Below, piece by piece: positions 17,489 through 25,139 of a stretch of 64,000 bases of DNA. Every line of letters starts with the position of its first letter. The stretch's first letter is position 1. The position numbers were made by a program, and so were the translations under genes. The stretch spans positions 62,001-126,000 of the forward strand of contig JAHLKT010000006.1 in the NCBI GenBank assembly GCA_020444545.1, given 5' to 3'. The notes below the pieces were generated by a model. The model was not told the origin of the DNA. It made no database searches and was given only the letters and a program-made list of their open reading frames with translations. Source of the DNA: Desulfarculaceae bacterium. GTDB taxonomy: Bacteria > Desulfobacterota > Desulfarculia > Desulfarculales > Desulfarculaceae.

Positions 17489-18385
17489 CTAGGAGGCGGC
17501 GCCGGCCACGGTGAGGGCGCCGGGCAATATCTCCACGCTGAAGGGGGAGCCGGTCACCGGCTCGCCGTCGGCCCACAGCTCCATGGGCCGGTCGAAGCTC
17601 AGCTCGATCTTGCTGGAGCGCAAGAAGCTGACCTCGGCCACGCGCCCGTGCTTGCCCGGCAGGGCCAGGGGCAGCACGGCCATTACCTTGAGCAGGCTCA
17701 GCGGGGTGACCAGGCAGATGTCCAAGAGGCCGTCGTCGGGCACGGCGTGGGGGGTCACCCGGATGTTGTTGCCGTAGGAGGGGGTGTTGCCCAGGGCCAC
17801 CAGGAACAGGGGGCCGTGGTATTCGCCGTCGTCCCACACCACCGTCGCCTGGGGCGGCTGGTAGCGGGTGATCATCCGCATCACCGCGTAGAGGTAGGCC
17901 GGGGTGCCCCACAGGGGGGCCTTCATGGTGTCCACGTAGCGGCTCACCACCGCGTCGAAGCCCACCGCGCCCACGGTGCAATACACCCGGCCATTGACCC
18001 GGGCCAGGTCCACCGTCCGGCGGCCGCCTCCGGCCAAGGCTTTCACCAGCCCCTCGGGGTCGCGGCCTACGCCCAGCGCCCGGCAGAAGTCGTTGCAGCG
18101 CCCGCAGGGCAGGGGGGCCAGGGCCGCATCGCTGTGGGCCAGGGCCTGGGCCGCCTCGTGCATGGTCCCGTCGCCGCCCACCACGATCACCGTTTCCACG
18201 CCGCGCTCCACCGCCTGGCGGGCCAGATCCTCGGCATGGCCCCGCCCCCGGGTGCCCAGCATTTCGGGCTCCAGCCCGGCCTGGGCCAGGGCCTGTTGCA
18301 GGCGCGCGGTGGCGCGGCCCGCCTTGCCTCGCCCCGCCTGGGGGTTGTGGATCAGGCACATGGATGCGGCGTTGGGTGCGGTCAA
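17489..18385 (-). CDS. Diacylglycerol/lipid kinase family protein
   Basis: A protein of about 298 residues with the DAGK catalytic domain. It has the nucleotide-binding GGDGTMHE motif, the substrate loop PCGRCNDFCRALG and the C-terminal beta-sandwich ending near ELWADGEPV. These kinases phosphorylate diacylglycerol or related lipids (YegS/DgkB type). The start is ambiguous: TTG at 18385 has GGGAG nine bases upstream, while ATG at 18361 has no visible ribosome site but fits the family N-terminus (M-C-L-I-H-N-P). The PCGRCNDF loop replaces the more common PxGTxNDF, so a Cys-Arg stands where Gly-Thr is usual. Confidence 0.83.
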   Translation of the reverse strand: MTAPNAASMCLIHNPQAGRGKAGRATARLQQALAQAGLEPEMLGTRGRGHAEDLARQAVERGVETVIVVGGDGTMHEAAQALAHSDAALAPLPCGRCNDFCRALGVGRDPEGLVKALAGGGRRTVDLARVNGRVYCTVGAVGFDAVVSRYVDTMKAPLWGTPAYLYAVMRMITRYQPPQATVVWDDGEYHGPLFLVALGNTPSYGNNIRVTPHAVPDDGLLDICLVTPLSLLKVMAVLPLALPGKHGRVAEVSFLRSSKIELSFDRPMELWADGEPVTGSPFSVEILPGALTVAGAAS

Positions 18386-18714
18386 GGCTCCGGGCTCCCG
18401 TGTTCCGCCCGGGACGGGCCGGGTGGGCAGTGGACGGCAAAAGCGAGAACCGATGCTAGCAGACCGGTAAAAAATTGACAAGAAGGGGACGCGATCTCGC
18501 AAAGAGGTTGCAACCTAGAAGTCCCATGGGGCAAGATGGCGTGACAGATGTGGAAGCCCGGCTCTCAAACCGGGTAAAATCATCCCGTAAAACAGCAGCT
18601 GAGGATTTTGGTCGGCCTGCCCAGCCCCGGCGCAGGGCGGCATGCGGCTTTCGCCCTTTAGTTTGCTCAACCACGTGGGCCCCCTTTTCAAGCGGCATGA
18701 CCGCCGGAAGGTTT
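18386..18714. other. Intergenic region with possible structured leader
   Basis: About 330 bp between the lipid kinase (minus) and a small plus-strand gene. It contains a CCCGG/CCGGG stem-loop near 18567-18584 and an AGGGCG/CGCCCT stem (18634-18657) followed by TTTA. An open frame runs through it in phase with the downstream gene, but its amino-acid content is not protein-like. I tested it by eye against cyclic di-GMP, glycine and cobalamin riboswitch consensus and found no match. Confidence 0.35.
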
Positions 18715-18927
18715 ATGCAGACCCAAAACCGTGCCCCGGAACTCCAGAAACTGATCGAACACATCAGGGAGCTCTTCCTGCCCCAGCCGCCTTCGGAAGA
18801 GGAGATCGTGGAGGTTATCGGGCAGTACGATCCCAAGGCCGTCCAGCAGGCCATCGCCGCCATTCAGGCTAACCGGATCAGCCAGTTCCAGGTATTCAAG
18901 AGTATCGTCAAGTACTTCGCGCTCTAA
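18715..18927 (+). CDS. Small helical hypothetical protein
   Basis: A protein of about 70 residues, charged and helical (ELQKLIEHIRELFLP, then EEEIVEVIGQYDPKAVQQAI), ending in a hydrophobic KYFAL. The frame extends further upstream, but Met at 18715 (GGAAGG just before) or 18697 is the likely start because upstream translation is low-complexity and Arg-rich. No family recognised. Codon bias matches the genome. Confidence 0.5.
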   Translation: MQTQNRAPELQKLIEHIRELFLPQPPSEEEIVEVIGQYDPKAVQQAIAAIQANRISQFQVFKSIVKYFAL

Positions 18928-19038
18928 TCATTTGTCGGGTTTCAAGGCCGGGGCCCTAAAAACCAATAAGATATACTTGTGGAATAGGCTATTTTTTAGG
19001 TAGGCTCATGCAAACCCGTGCCCGCGCATGAGGAAGCC

Positions 19039-19422
19039 ATGAGCATCACCTGTCAGCATCATCCCGCGAAAAACCTGATCATTTTCACTCTGCAAGGCGA
19101 ACCGGATATGGTGGAAATCTTGGAGGCCTATCGCTACGCCAAGGAGCAGTTCGGCCTGACCAAGCACACCATCTGGAATGCTCGCGAGGCCTCCCTGGCC
19201 CGGCTGGAAGAATATGACCTGGAAAAGCTCAACGAGTTGCTGGCCCTGATCCAGGGCGCGGACCCGGTGCGGGTGGGGGGGCGCTCGGCCCTGCTGGTGG
19301 GCAATGAGCAAGACTCGGCCATGATTCGGAGGTTTGCCAGCCGCAACTGGCGGCTGCCCCAAAAGCGCAAGGTGGTCCGCACCATCGAAGAGGCATATGC
19401 CTGGGTGGAAAAGGGCGAGTAG
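19039..19422 (+). CDS. Hypothetical protein with STAS/SpoIIAA-like appearance
   Basis: A 127-residue soluble protein with alternating strands and helices, for example ITCQHHPAKNLIIFTLQGEPD, then YAKEQFG and SALLVGNEQDSAMIRRFAS. The layout resembles the STAS/SpoIIAA-like fold of Desulfobacterota proteins, but I see no diagnostic motif. The start is the ATG at 19039 with GAGGAAG just upstream; the frame also opens at GTG 19018. A TATACT-like -10 element lies about 65 bp before. Single-gene unit, followed by a strong hairpin shared with the opposing tRNA. Confidence 0.55.
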   Translation: MSITCQHHPAKNLIIFTLQGEPDMVEILEAYRYAKEQFGLTKHTIWNAREASLARLEEYDLEKLNELLALIQGADPVRVGGRSALLVGNEQDSAMIRRFASRNWRLPQKRKVVRTIEEAYAWVEKGE

Positions 19423-19436
19423 GTGAGTCGGTGCCC

Positions 19437-19467
19437 AAAAAACGAAAGCGGCCCGTTTGGGCCGCTT
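19437..19467 (-). terminator. Intrinsic terminator of the tRNA-His gene
   Basis: On the minus strand a perfect nine-base stem (AAGCGGCCC and GGGCCGCTT, 19446-19467) with a four-base loop is followed by TCGTTTTTT. It lies 15 bp past the tRNA CCA end. On the plus strand the same hairpin lies 24 bp beyond the upstream protein gene, so it may act in both directions. Confidence 0.85.
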
Positions 19468-19481
19468 GTCTCTTTCTGGGG

Positions 19482-19560
19482 TGGGGTGGCTAGTGGGACT
19501 TGAACCCACGGCCTCCAGGGCCACAACCTGGCGCTCTAACCAAACTGAGCTATAGCCACC
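19482..19560 (-). tRNA. tRNA-His (anticodon GTG)
   Basis: On the minus strand a full cloverleaf is visible: acceptor GTGGCTA paired with TAGCCAC, the extra G at position -1 opposite the discriminator C typical of tRNA-His, D-arm GCTC/GAGC, anticodon loop TTGTGGC with GTG, and T-arm GTGGG/CCCAC around TTCAAGT. The CCA end is encoded. Sequence closely resembles the E. coli tRNA-His with a slightly longer D-loop. Confidence 0.97.
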
Positions 19561-19794
19561 ACATTTCCCCGCCCGGCCTGGGCCGGTCGGAGTAGGTGCG
19601 ATTTATAACAGAGCGCCCGCTCCCTGGCAAGTGTTTTCGCGGGGCCCCCATGCCCGGCCTGGCCGAGGTTTTTACAGCCTGGCCGGTAACTTGACACTCC
19701 GCGCCCCCTTCAATAGGATTAGTTGCAAACATGGGCGGAGCCTGGGCGCGCCGCCTCTGCCCCAGTCGTGCCGCCGAGCCTGGAGAGTGCCAGT

Positions 19795-21669
19795 TTGCAA
19801 CTCATAGACATCTTTAAGAACCGAACCCGCCACCCCTTCCGGCCGCGGGCTTCCGATGTCATCCAGCGGGTCTTCGCCGACTTCCGCGATTATCAGGCCG
19901 AGGGCGACAACCTGATCCTGGGCGAGGGCCATTTGGCCGACAAGCGCATCCTGGTGGTGGCCCAGCAAAAGCCCAAGCCCGAGAAGTTCCGCTCGGCCAA
20001 GGACGTGGGCAAGCTCAACTGGGGGATGCTCAACGCGGACGAGCACTCCCAGGTGCTGGGCCTGTTGCGTAAGCTCACCGACACCGGCCCCCACGAGGAC
20101 GCGGTGCTCCTGTCCATCGTGGACACCTACGGCGCGGACATCTCCATGTACTCCGCCCGGCGCTTGCAGGCGTTCTTCATCGCCCATCTGATCCGGGCCT
20201 ACCTCAACGTGCCCATCCGCACCATCAGCCTGGTCTTGGGCGAGGGCGGCTCGGGCGGGGCCCTGGCCCTACAGGTGGCCGACCGCCGCGCGGCGGTGGA
20301 AGACGCCATGTACGCCACCGCGCCCCCGGAGTCGGTGGCCGCCATCATCTTCCGCGACCCGGCCCGCATCGACGAGGCCTTGCAGGTATCCAAGTCCACG
20401 GCCAAGCACCTGAAGCACTTCAACGTGGTGGACACCCTGGTGCCTCAGACCAAGAGCGTGATGGACGCCGACGGCCTGGCCGACCACATTCAGGGCTATC
20501 TGGAGCGCACCATCAAGGACCTGATGCGCCGCCGCCTGGACAAGCTCATGGATAAGCGGCTGGAGACCGCCGACGAGCTGGGGGTGATCGACCGGGGCAA
20601 GTTCTTCGAGATCAAGCGCTTCATCGAGCGGCCCCTCAAGCAGTTCTACAAGCCGCCCGCCCAGCTCAAGATCATCTCCGACCCCAGCGGGGCCACCATC
20701 CACCTGGAAGATAACTACGGCGACGGCACGGTGATCGAGCCGGGCCAGCCCCTGGTGCGCTGCGGCCAGGAGACCGAGGGCGCGGCCGGGGACGGCTGTG
20801 GAGCCCTCATCCCCCTGGAGGACTACCTCAAGAACTTCCAGACCTGTCCCCAGTGCGGCAAGCGCCATGTGCTTGACGCGGCGGGCTGGATAAGCGCCCT
20901 GGCCGATCCGGGCAGCTTCCATGAGCTGTTCCGAAACTTGAACGTCTCGGACCTCCTTCCTCAGGAGGATCTGCACGACTATTACCGCGAGTTCCTCAAG
21001 AAGCAGAAGACGCGCTCCTCGTTCAACGAGTCCCTGGTCACAGCCCACGCCACCATCTACGGCTACCCGGCCGTATTGGCCTTGAGCGACTTCGCCTTTG
21101 CCGGCGGCTCCATGGGCGTGGTCTTCGGCGAGAAGTTCCGCCTGGCCGTGGAGTACAGTCTGCGCAAGAAGTGGCCCCTGGTCAGCGTGTGCTGCTCGGG
21201 CGGCGCCCGGCTCTACGAGGGCATCGTGGCCCTGATGCAGATGTACAAGACCGTGGCCGCGGTGGAGCGCCTCAAGCGGGCGGGGGTGCCCTTCATCTCC
21301 ATCCTGGCCGACCCCTCCACCGGCGGGGCCATCGCCTCCTACGCCGCCCTGGGCGATGTGTGCCTGGCCGAACCCGGGGCCCTGGTCATCTTCACCGGCC
21401 CCCGGGTGATGAAGGCGCGGGGCTTCGAGGTGGAGCCGGAGATGGTGCTCTCGGACAGCCTGGTGAACTCCTCGGGCGACACCCTGCGCCAAGACGATTA
21501 CTACGGCGACATTCGCGGCATCCAGGAAGTGGTGCCCCGGGGCGAGATGCGCCGGGCGGTGTCGCGCTATCTGGAGTATTACGCGCGCATCCGGGCGGGC
21601 GAGCCCAAGAAAAAAGGCATGAAGGTCTACCGCCGCCGCCAGCGTGGGCAGATGGAAAGCGGAGAATAG
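19795..21669 (+). CDS. Fused acetyl-CoA carboxylase carboxyltransferase (alpha-beta)
   Basis: A protein of about 624 residues that joins the two carboxyltransferase subunits. The N-terminal half is AccA-like (VLGEGGSGGALAL crotonase-fold oxyanion region). In the middle is a degenerate zinc ribbon (RCGQ...GCG...CPQCGKR). The C-terminal half is AccD-like (FAGGSMGVVFGEK and STGGAIASYAALGDV). It transfers carboxyl from carboxybiotin to acetyl-CoA for malonyl-CoA. TTG at 19795 has GGAGAG seven bases before it; TTG at 19723 gives a longer, Pro/Ala-rich N-terminus. The alpha-first order differs from the beta-alpha order of separate subunits in most fusions. Could also serve another acyl-CoA. Confidence 0.85.
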   Translation: MQLIDIFKNRTRHPFRPRASDVIQRVFADFRDYQAEGDNLILGEGHLADKRILVVAQQKPKPEKFRSAKDVGKLNWGMLNADEHSQVLGLLRKLTDTGPHEDAVLLSIVDTYGADISMYSARRLQAFFIAHLIRAYLNVPIRTISLVLGEGGSGGALALQVADRRAAVEDAMYATAPPESVAAIIFRDPARIDEALQVSKSTAKHLKHFNVVDTLVPQTKSVMDADGLADHIQGYLERTIKDLMRRRLDKLMDKRLETADELGVIDRGKFFEIKRFIERPLKQFYKPPAQLKIISDPSGATIHLEDNYGDGTVIEPGQPLVRCGQETEGAAGDGCGALIPLEDYLKNFQTCPQCGKRHVLDAAGWISALADPGSFHELFRNLNVSDLLPQEDLHDYYREFLKKQKTRSSFNESLVTAHATIYGYPAVLALSDFAFAGGSMGVVFGEKFRLAVEYSLRKKWPLVSVCCSGGARLYEGIVALMQMYKTVAAVERLKRAGVPFISILADPSTGGAIASYAALGDVCLAEPGALVIFTGPRVMKARGFEVEPEMVLSDSLVNSSGDTLRQDDYYGDIRGIQEVVPRGEMRRAVSRYLEYYARIRAGEPKKKGMKVYRRRQRGQMESGE

Positions 21670-21674
21670 GCGTC

Positions 21675-22319
21675 ATGGCCGGCCCGGAGGACAACCGCCC
21701 CACCGACCCCAACGACAACCAGCTCTTTCGCTGGGCCGAGGATCTCCCGCCCCAGGCCTGGGACGACCTGGCGGCCCGGCCCCCGGCCCAGGCGGCCGAG
21801 GCCACCGGAGCGTCCTGGGACGGCGAGGCCTTTGTCATCCCTTTCTTTGGCCGGGCCTACCGGGTGGAGCCAGGGGCGCGGCGCATCAGCCTGCTTGACG
21901 ACCCCGAGCGCCGCCTGTCCTACCAGGTCGCCCTGGTCATCCTGAGCACCCTGGCCAAGAGCCTGGGGGTGCCCCCGGCCGGGCGCATGATCACCCCCCA
22001 CGAGCTTCCCGGTGGGGCCATGTTCTTCCAGGGGCCGCACGCCATCAACAAGGCCCCCCTGGAGGAGCGCTTCGGCGCGGACCCGGAGCTGCTGCGTTTG
22101 GCCGCCGCGCCCCTGAAGCCAACTCCCTGCGAGGGCGGCGACGTGGGCCTGATGCTGCCAGGCCTGCCCATGATCCCCCTGTACGTGCTGCTCTGGGGCG
22201 GGGACGAGGAGTTCGAGGCCCGCGCGGTGGTCGGGCTGGACGCCCACGCCCACCATCACCTGGCCCTGGACGGGGTCTGGGCCCTGACCAACCTGCTGGT
22301 GAGCCGGCTTACCAAATGA
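21675..22319 (+). CDS. DUF3786 domain protein
   Basis: A 214-residue soluble protein matching DUF3786, a family mostly from sulfate reducers and other anaerobes. Seen features are GEAFVIPFFGRAYRVEP, the LSYQVALVILSTLAKS helix, ELPGGAMFFQGPHA and the C-terminal HAHHHLALDGVW segment rich in His. Function unknown; the His-rich end suggests metal or cofactor binding. ATG start five bp after the fused ACC gene; its stop overlaps the next start (ATGA), so it is coupled to the DUF3795 gene. Confidence 0.8.
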   Translation: MAGPEDNRPTDPNDNQLFRWAEDLPPQAWDDLAARPPAQAAEATGASWDGEAFVIPFFGRAYRVEPGARRISLLDDPERRLSYQVALVILSTLAKSLGVPPAGRMITPHELPGGAMFFQGPHAINKAPLEERFGADPELLRLAAAPLKPTPCEGGDVGLMLPGLPMIPLYVLLWGGDEEFEARAVVGLDAHAHHHLALDGVWALTNLLVSRLTK

Positions 22320-22678
22320 GCGGCCAATCCTCGCAAGGCACCGGCGCCTGCGGCCTGAACTGCCTGGTGTGCGGGCTCATGCGCGAAGGCAAGTGCAGCC
22401 CCTGCGGCGCGGGCACCGAGGCCCAGGCCCAGGCCAAGCTGGCTGCCCAGCTCCGGCTCATGGGCTCGGTGTGCCCCATCTTGCAATGCGCCGTGGCCAA
22501 GAAGATCGACTATTGCTCCGCCTCTTGCGAGGTCTACCCCTGCCGCCACTTCATGTCCGGGCCCTATCCGCTCAGCTCGGCTTATCTGGAGATGCAGGTG
22601 CGCCGCAGAGGCCAGAACAAGCCCAACGCACCGGCCGCCCCGCCGCGCGGGGGCCATGACAAGGGGACCCTGCACTAG
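22316..22678 (+). CDS. DUF3795-like Cys-rich protein
   Basis: A 120-residue Cys-rich protein resembling DUF3795. Cysteines occur as ACGLNCLVCGL, CSPCGAG, CPILQC, YCSASC and YPCRHF, enough for one or two metal centres. These proteins are common in anaerobic bacteria and archaea but lack an assigned role. Overlaps the DUF3786 gene by four bases (ATGA), pointing to linked function. The C-terminal 20 residues are Pro/Gly/His rich and probably disordered. Confidence 0.75.
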   Translation: MSGQSSQGTGACGLNCLVCGLMREGKCSPCGAGTEAQAQAKLAAQLRLMGSVCPILQCAVAKKIDYCSASCEVYPCRHFMSGPYPLSSAYLEMQVRRRGQNKPNAPAAPPRGGHDKGTLH

Positions 22679-22735
22679 CCATGGCTTGGCAGGGCACCGC
22701 GCCTGTGCTAAGTTTGCCGCCAGCCGATCATAAGT

Positions 22736-22812
22736 GCCCTCGTAGCTCAGCAGGATAGAGCAACGGCCTCCTAAGCCGTAGGCCGCCCGTTCGATTCGGG
22801 CCGGGGGCACCA
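22736..22812 (+). tRNA. tRNA-Arg (anticodon CCT)
   Basis: A complete 77-base cloverleaf. The acceptor GCCCTCG pairs with CGGGGGC (one G-T pair), the D-arm is GCTC/GAGC, the anticodon stem ACGGC/GCCGT encloses CTCCTAA with anticodon CCT, and the T-arm GCCCG/CGGGC carries TTCGATT. The CCA end is encoded. It reads the AGG codon. Confidence 0.97.
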
Positions 22813-22834
22813 ACTTCTTTTCCTATCACCGCCC

Positions 22835-23653
22835 CTATGCCCGCAGAAAGGCGCTGATGTGTGCCATCAGCTCCCGGGGCTTTTCCTCGATTACCAGGTG
22901 CCCCGAGCCAGGGATGATCTCGAGAAGCGAGTCCGGTATGGCCTCGTGCAGCTGTTGCCCCTTGGCCTGGGGTATCCAGGCGTCCTCCGCGCCCCACAAG
23001 ATCAACACCGGCATTTTGATTCGAGAATAGAGCGGCTCCACCTCATCGGTGTAGGCCTGGTCGGCCTGGGCGATCTGGCGGTAAAAGGCCGTCCTTCCCT
23101 CCTCGCCAAGCCAGGGCTGCACTGTTCTTTCCAGCACAGCCTGATCCAGGGGCTGAAAGGCGGCGGTTTGCACATAAGCGCGGACCACCGCCTCATGGAT
23201 GTAGTCCGGCAGGCCGGCAAAGGCCGCCTCGTGCTGACGGACATGCAGGAAAAAGGGCGAACCCCAGGGCGCCAGGGCCACCGGATCGATGAGCACCATC
23301 TTGGCAAAGCCGCGTTGGTTCAAAAGGTGGGTTCTGAGTAAAGTGGCCCCGCCAAAGTCGTGGCCGACCGCAAGGGGGCTTTCCAATTGCCAGTGGTCCA
23401 ACAGGCGGCATAGCACCTGATTCTGCACCCCCAAGGACACATCGCCGGGCCCTCGGTCCGATTGCCCGTATCCCAGGAGGTCGTAGTAATAGACCGTGAA
23501 ATCCGCGGACAGAAGCTTGATCAGGTGACGGAGGTTAAAGGAAGACCAGGGGGTGCCGTGCACCATTACCAGAGGCGGGCCTTGGCCGGTTATGTCGTAA
23601 CGCACCCTGCGCTCTTGAAACAGAATCTCCCGCGAAAGCAACCATTGCTCCAT
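22835..23653 (-). CDS. Alpha/beta hydrolase with Asp nucleophile
   Basis: A 272-residue alpha/beta hydrolase. The oxyanion motif is HGTPWSSF, the nucleophile elbow is VGHDFGG (Asp rather than Ser) and the catalytic His lies in GSGHLVIEE near the C-terminus. An Asp nucleophile places it with the haloalkane dehalogenase/epoxide hydrolase branch rather than esterases. ATG at 23653 has GAGG six bases upstream; a TTG four codons earlier is less likely. Isolated gene between tRNA-Arg and the GntR regulator; its natural substrate is unknown. Confidence 0.85.
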   Translation of the reverse strand: MEQWLLSREILFQERRVRYDITGQGPPLVMVHGTPWSSFNLRHLIKLLSADFTVYYYDLLGYGQSDRGPGDVSLGVQNQVLCRLLDHWQLESPLAVGHDFGGATLLRTHLLNQRGFAKMVLIDPVALAPWGSPFFLHVRQHEAAFAGLPDYIHEAVVRAYVQTAAFQPLDQAVLERTVQPWLGEEGRTAFYRQIAQADQAYTDEVEPLYSRIKMPVLILWGAEDAWIPQAKGQQLHEAIPDSLLEIIPGSGHLVIEEKPRELMAHISAFLRA

Positions 23654-23730
23654 ATGCCGCCTCAACTTGGCCCCCGCGCGTGTCCTTGTCGATGGGGGAA
23701 AGGGTAAACCGCGCCACTATATTTTAGATT

Positions 23731-23769
23731 ATGCGGCAACCGAGGTTTTCTGTGGAGGTTGCGCCGCAT
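23731..23769. repeat. Inverted repeat between hydrolase and GntR genes
   Basis: ATGCGGCAACC (23731-23741) pairs with GGTTGCGCCGCAT (23757-23769) apart from a two-base bulge, with a 15-base loop. It sits between the GntR stop and the hydrolase start on the minus strand, near an AT-rich patch that could be the hydrolase -10. It may be a weak terminator or an operator. A second GC stem (AGGGCAG/CTGCCCT, 23800-23822) lies immediately past the GntR stop. Confidence 0.4.
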
Positions 23770-23828
23770 GGGCGCGATCTCTCTTGCTCTGGGCGGGTGA
23801 GGGCAGGGCGGGCGTCTGCCCTAGGCCA

Positions 23829-24506
23829 CTAGGGCTTGGGCGAGAGGCCGGGGAAGCCCAGCATGTCAAAGGTGTTCTCGCCCCAGAAGCCCTGGATGAT
23901 CTCGCGCACCGAGATGAGTATGTGCCGCTTGGTCAGGCGGGCCACGCTTTGTTCGTCGCGGGCGTCGATGGCGTCGATGATCTCCTCCATCTCGCAGAAG
24001 AAGCTCTGGGGCTCGATCTCGCGGTGGATGGATAGCCAGAAGCGCAGATAATGGGTGAGCAGGCGCTCCAGGAGCACGGCGAGCTGGTGGTTGTTGGCCG
24101 CCTTGAATATCTCCTGGTGAACCTGGGAGTCGATCTCCACCATCTTTTGCTTGGCCGTGCCCGGCTTGCACTCCTTGAAGGTCTTTTTCATGGCGATGAG
24201 GCGCTCCACCTGCTGGCGGGACATGCGCTTGCAGGCCCATACGTTGGCCTGCATCTCCAAGACCAGGCGGATGTCGGTCAGCTCGCGCAGGCGGTCCAGG
24301 CTCAGCGGGGTTACCAGGAACGAGCTGCCCTGGCGCACCACCCAGTCCTCGGCTTGCAGGAGAATGAGCGCCTCCTTGACCGGGGTGCGGCTCACCTTGA
24401 ACTCCTGGGCGATATGGCTCACGCTGATCACGCTCTCCGGCTCCAGGTCCAGCCAGATGATGCGCTTTTTCAGCTCCTCGTAGAGCTTTTCGTATTCCTT
24501 GGCCAT
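23829..24506 (-). CDS. GntR-family transcriptional regulator (FCD domain)
   Basis: A 225-residue regulator of the FadR/VanR type. Residues about 5-70 form the winged helix (HIAQEFKVSRTPVKEAL recognition region), and about 75-215 form the all-helical FCD ligand domain, including the DSQVHQEIFKAANN motif with metal-binding Asp/His and later His residues. Such proteins respond to small organic acids. ATG at 24506 has GGGAGGGG just upstream. It is divergent from the TAXI-TRAP locus, with a 633-bp AT-rich space between, and probably controls it. Confidence 0.9.
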   Translation of the reverse strand: MAKEYEKLYEELKKRIIWLDLEPESVISVSHIAQEFKVSRTPVKEALILLQAEDWVVRQGSSFLVTPLSLDRLRELTDIRLVLEMQANVWACKRMSRQQVERLIAMKKTFKECKPGTAKQKMVEIDSQVHQEIFKAANNHQLAVLLERLLTHYLRFWLSIHREIEPQSFFCEMEEIIDAIDARDEQSVARLTKRHILISVREIIQGFWGENTFDMLGFPGLSPKP

Positions 24507-24847
24507 GACCCCTCCCTCGATCTTCCGGGCCTCAAGCCTGCCTCGGCCGGCCCCCGCCTCCAACGTGATCTCTATTGCACGCCGTGGATATCAATAGTTG
24601 ATCACAATTGCATCCCAATTTAATCTAACTCGTCGCAAAAGGCAAGAATATACCTGGCCGGCCCGTATATGGAGGCCACCGGGTTTTGAGCAAAATAATA
24701 CCCTTATGAAAACAGGGAGATTGGTTAGCAAGGTATGCGCCCGGCGTAATAGATAGCGAAAAATAACGATGTTTCAATTATGTAAGGCCATTTTACGCTG
24801 TCAAAGTAAAATCATGGAAAAACGTACTAAGAGCCGTACGATTTGGC

Positions 24848-24877
24848 TTGACACTTTAAATTAAATTGAATTATGTA
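24848..24877 (+). promoter_or_regulatory. Candidate sigma-70 promoter of the TAXI-TRAP operon
   Basis: A perfect TTGACA (24848-24853) with an 18-base AT-rich spacer to TATGTA (24872-24877). Its transcript would carry a leader of roughly 255 bases before the ATG at 25140. The -10 match is modest, which fits a regulated promoter. Confidence 0.5.
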
Positions 24878-25039
24878 TGTATCCATGTTTGATTAAGCCG
24901 TGATCAATCGGTGCTCAGACGGGGGCCGTGGCGGTTCACCCCGCGAGATAAAGGCTCCCGGCGCGCATATGAAGCCGATTTGTCTGGCCAAACGCGCATG
25001 GAACGGCTATGGATGCCGAGTAGTGAGTCACCACCGGGG

Positions 25040-25066
25040 GGGCGGCGAGGGAGCACCCCGCCGCCC
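25040..25066 (+). repeat. Long GC hairpin in the TAXI leader
   Basis: GGGCGGCG (25040-25047) pairs with CGCCGCCC (25059-25066), extended inside by GGG/CCC around an AGCA loop with one bulged A. TTTC follows, so it might act as an attenuator or as an RNA-stabilising element. Confidence 0.5.
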
Positions 25067-25139
25067 TTTCGCGGACAAGGGCTCTCAACCGATTTGACCC
25101 AAACCGTGTGCACAGCCTATTTCATTGTGGAGGTTTAGT

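Larger units (their letters stand above)
24507..25139. promoter_or_regulatory. Divergent control region between gntR and the TAXI operon
   Basis: A 633-bp gap, markedly AT-rich from about 24590 to 24900. It contains two inverted copies of an octamer, TTGATCAC (24598-24605) and GTGATCAA (24900-24907), flanking the plus-strand promoter region. The last 260 bp would form a GC-rich structured leader for the TAXI gene, including a long hairpin at 25040-25066. The octamers are candidate GntR operators. No protein-like open frame is present. Confidence 0.5.

Noticed and set aside
22300-24600. A tRNA-Arg associated genomic island
   Set aside because: No integrase, no repeat of the tRNA 3' end downstream and no change in base composition other than the AT-rich promoter area.
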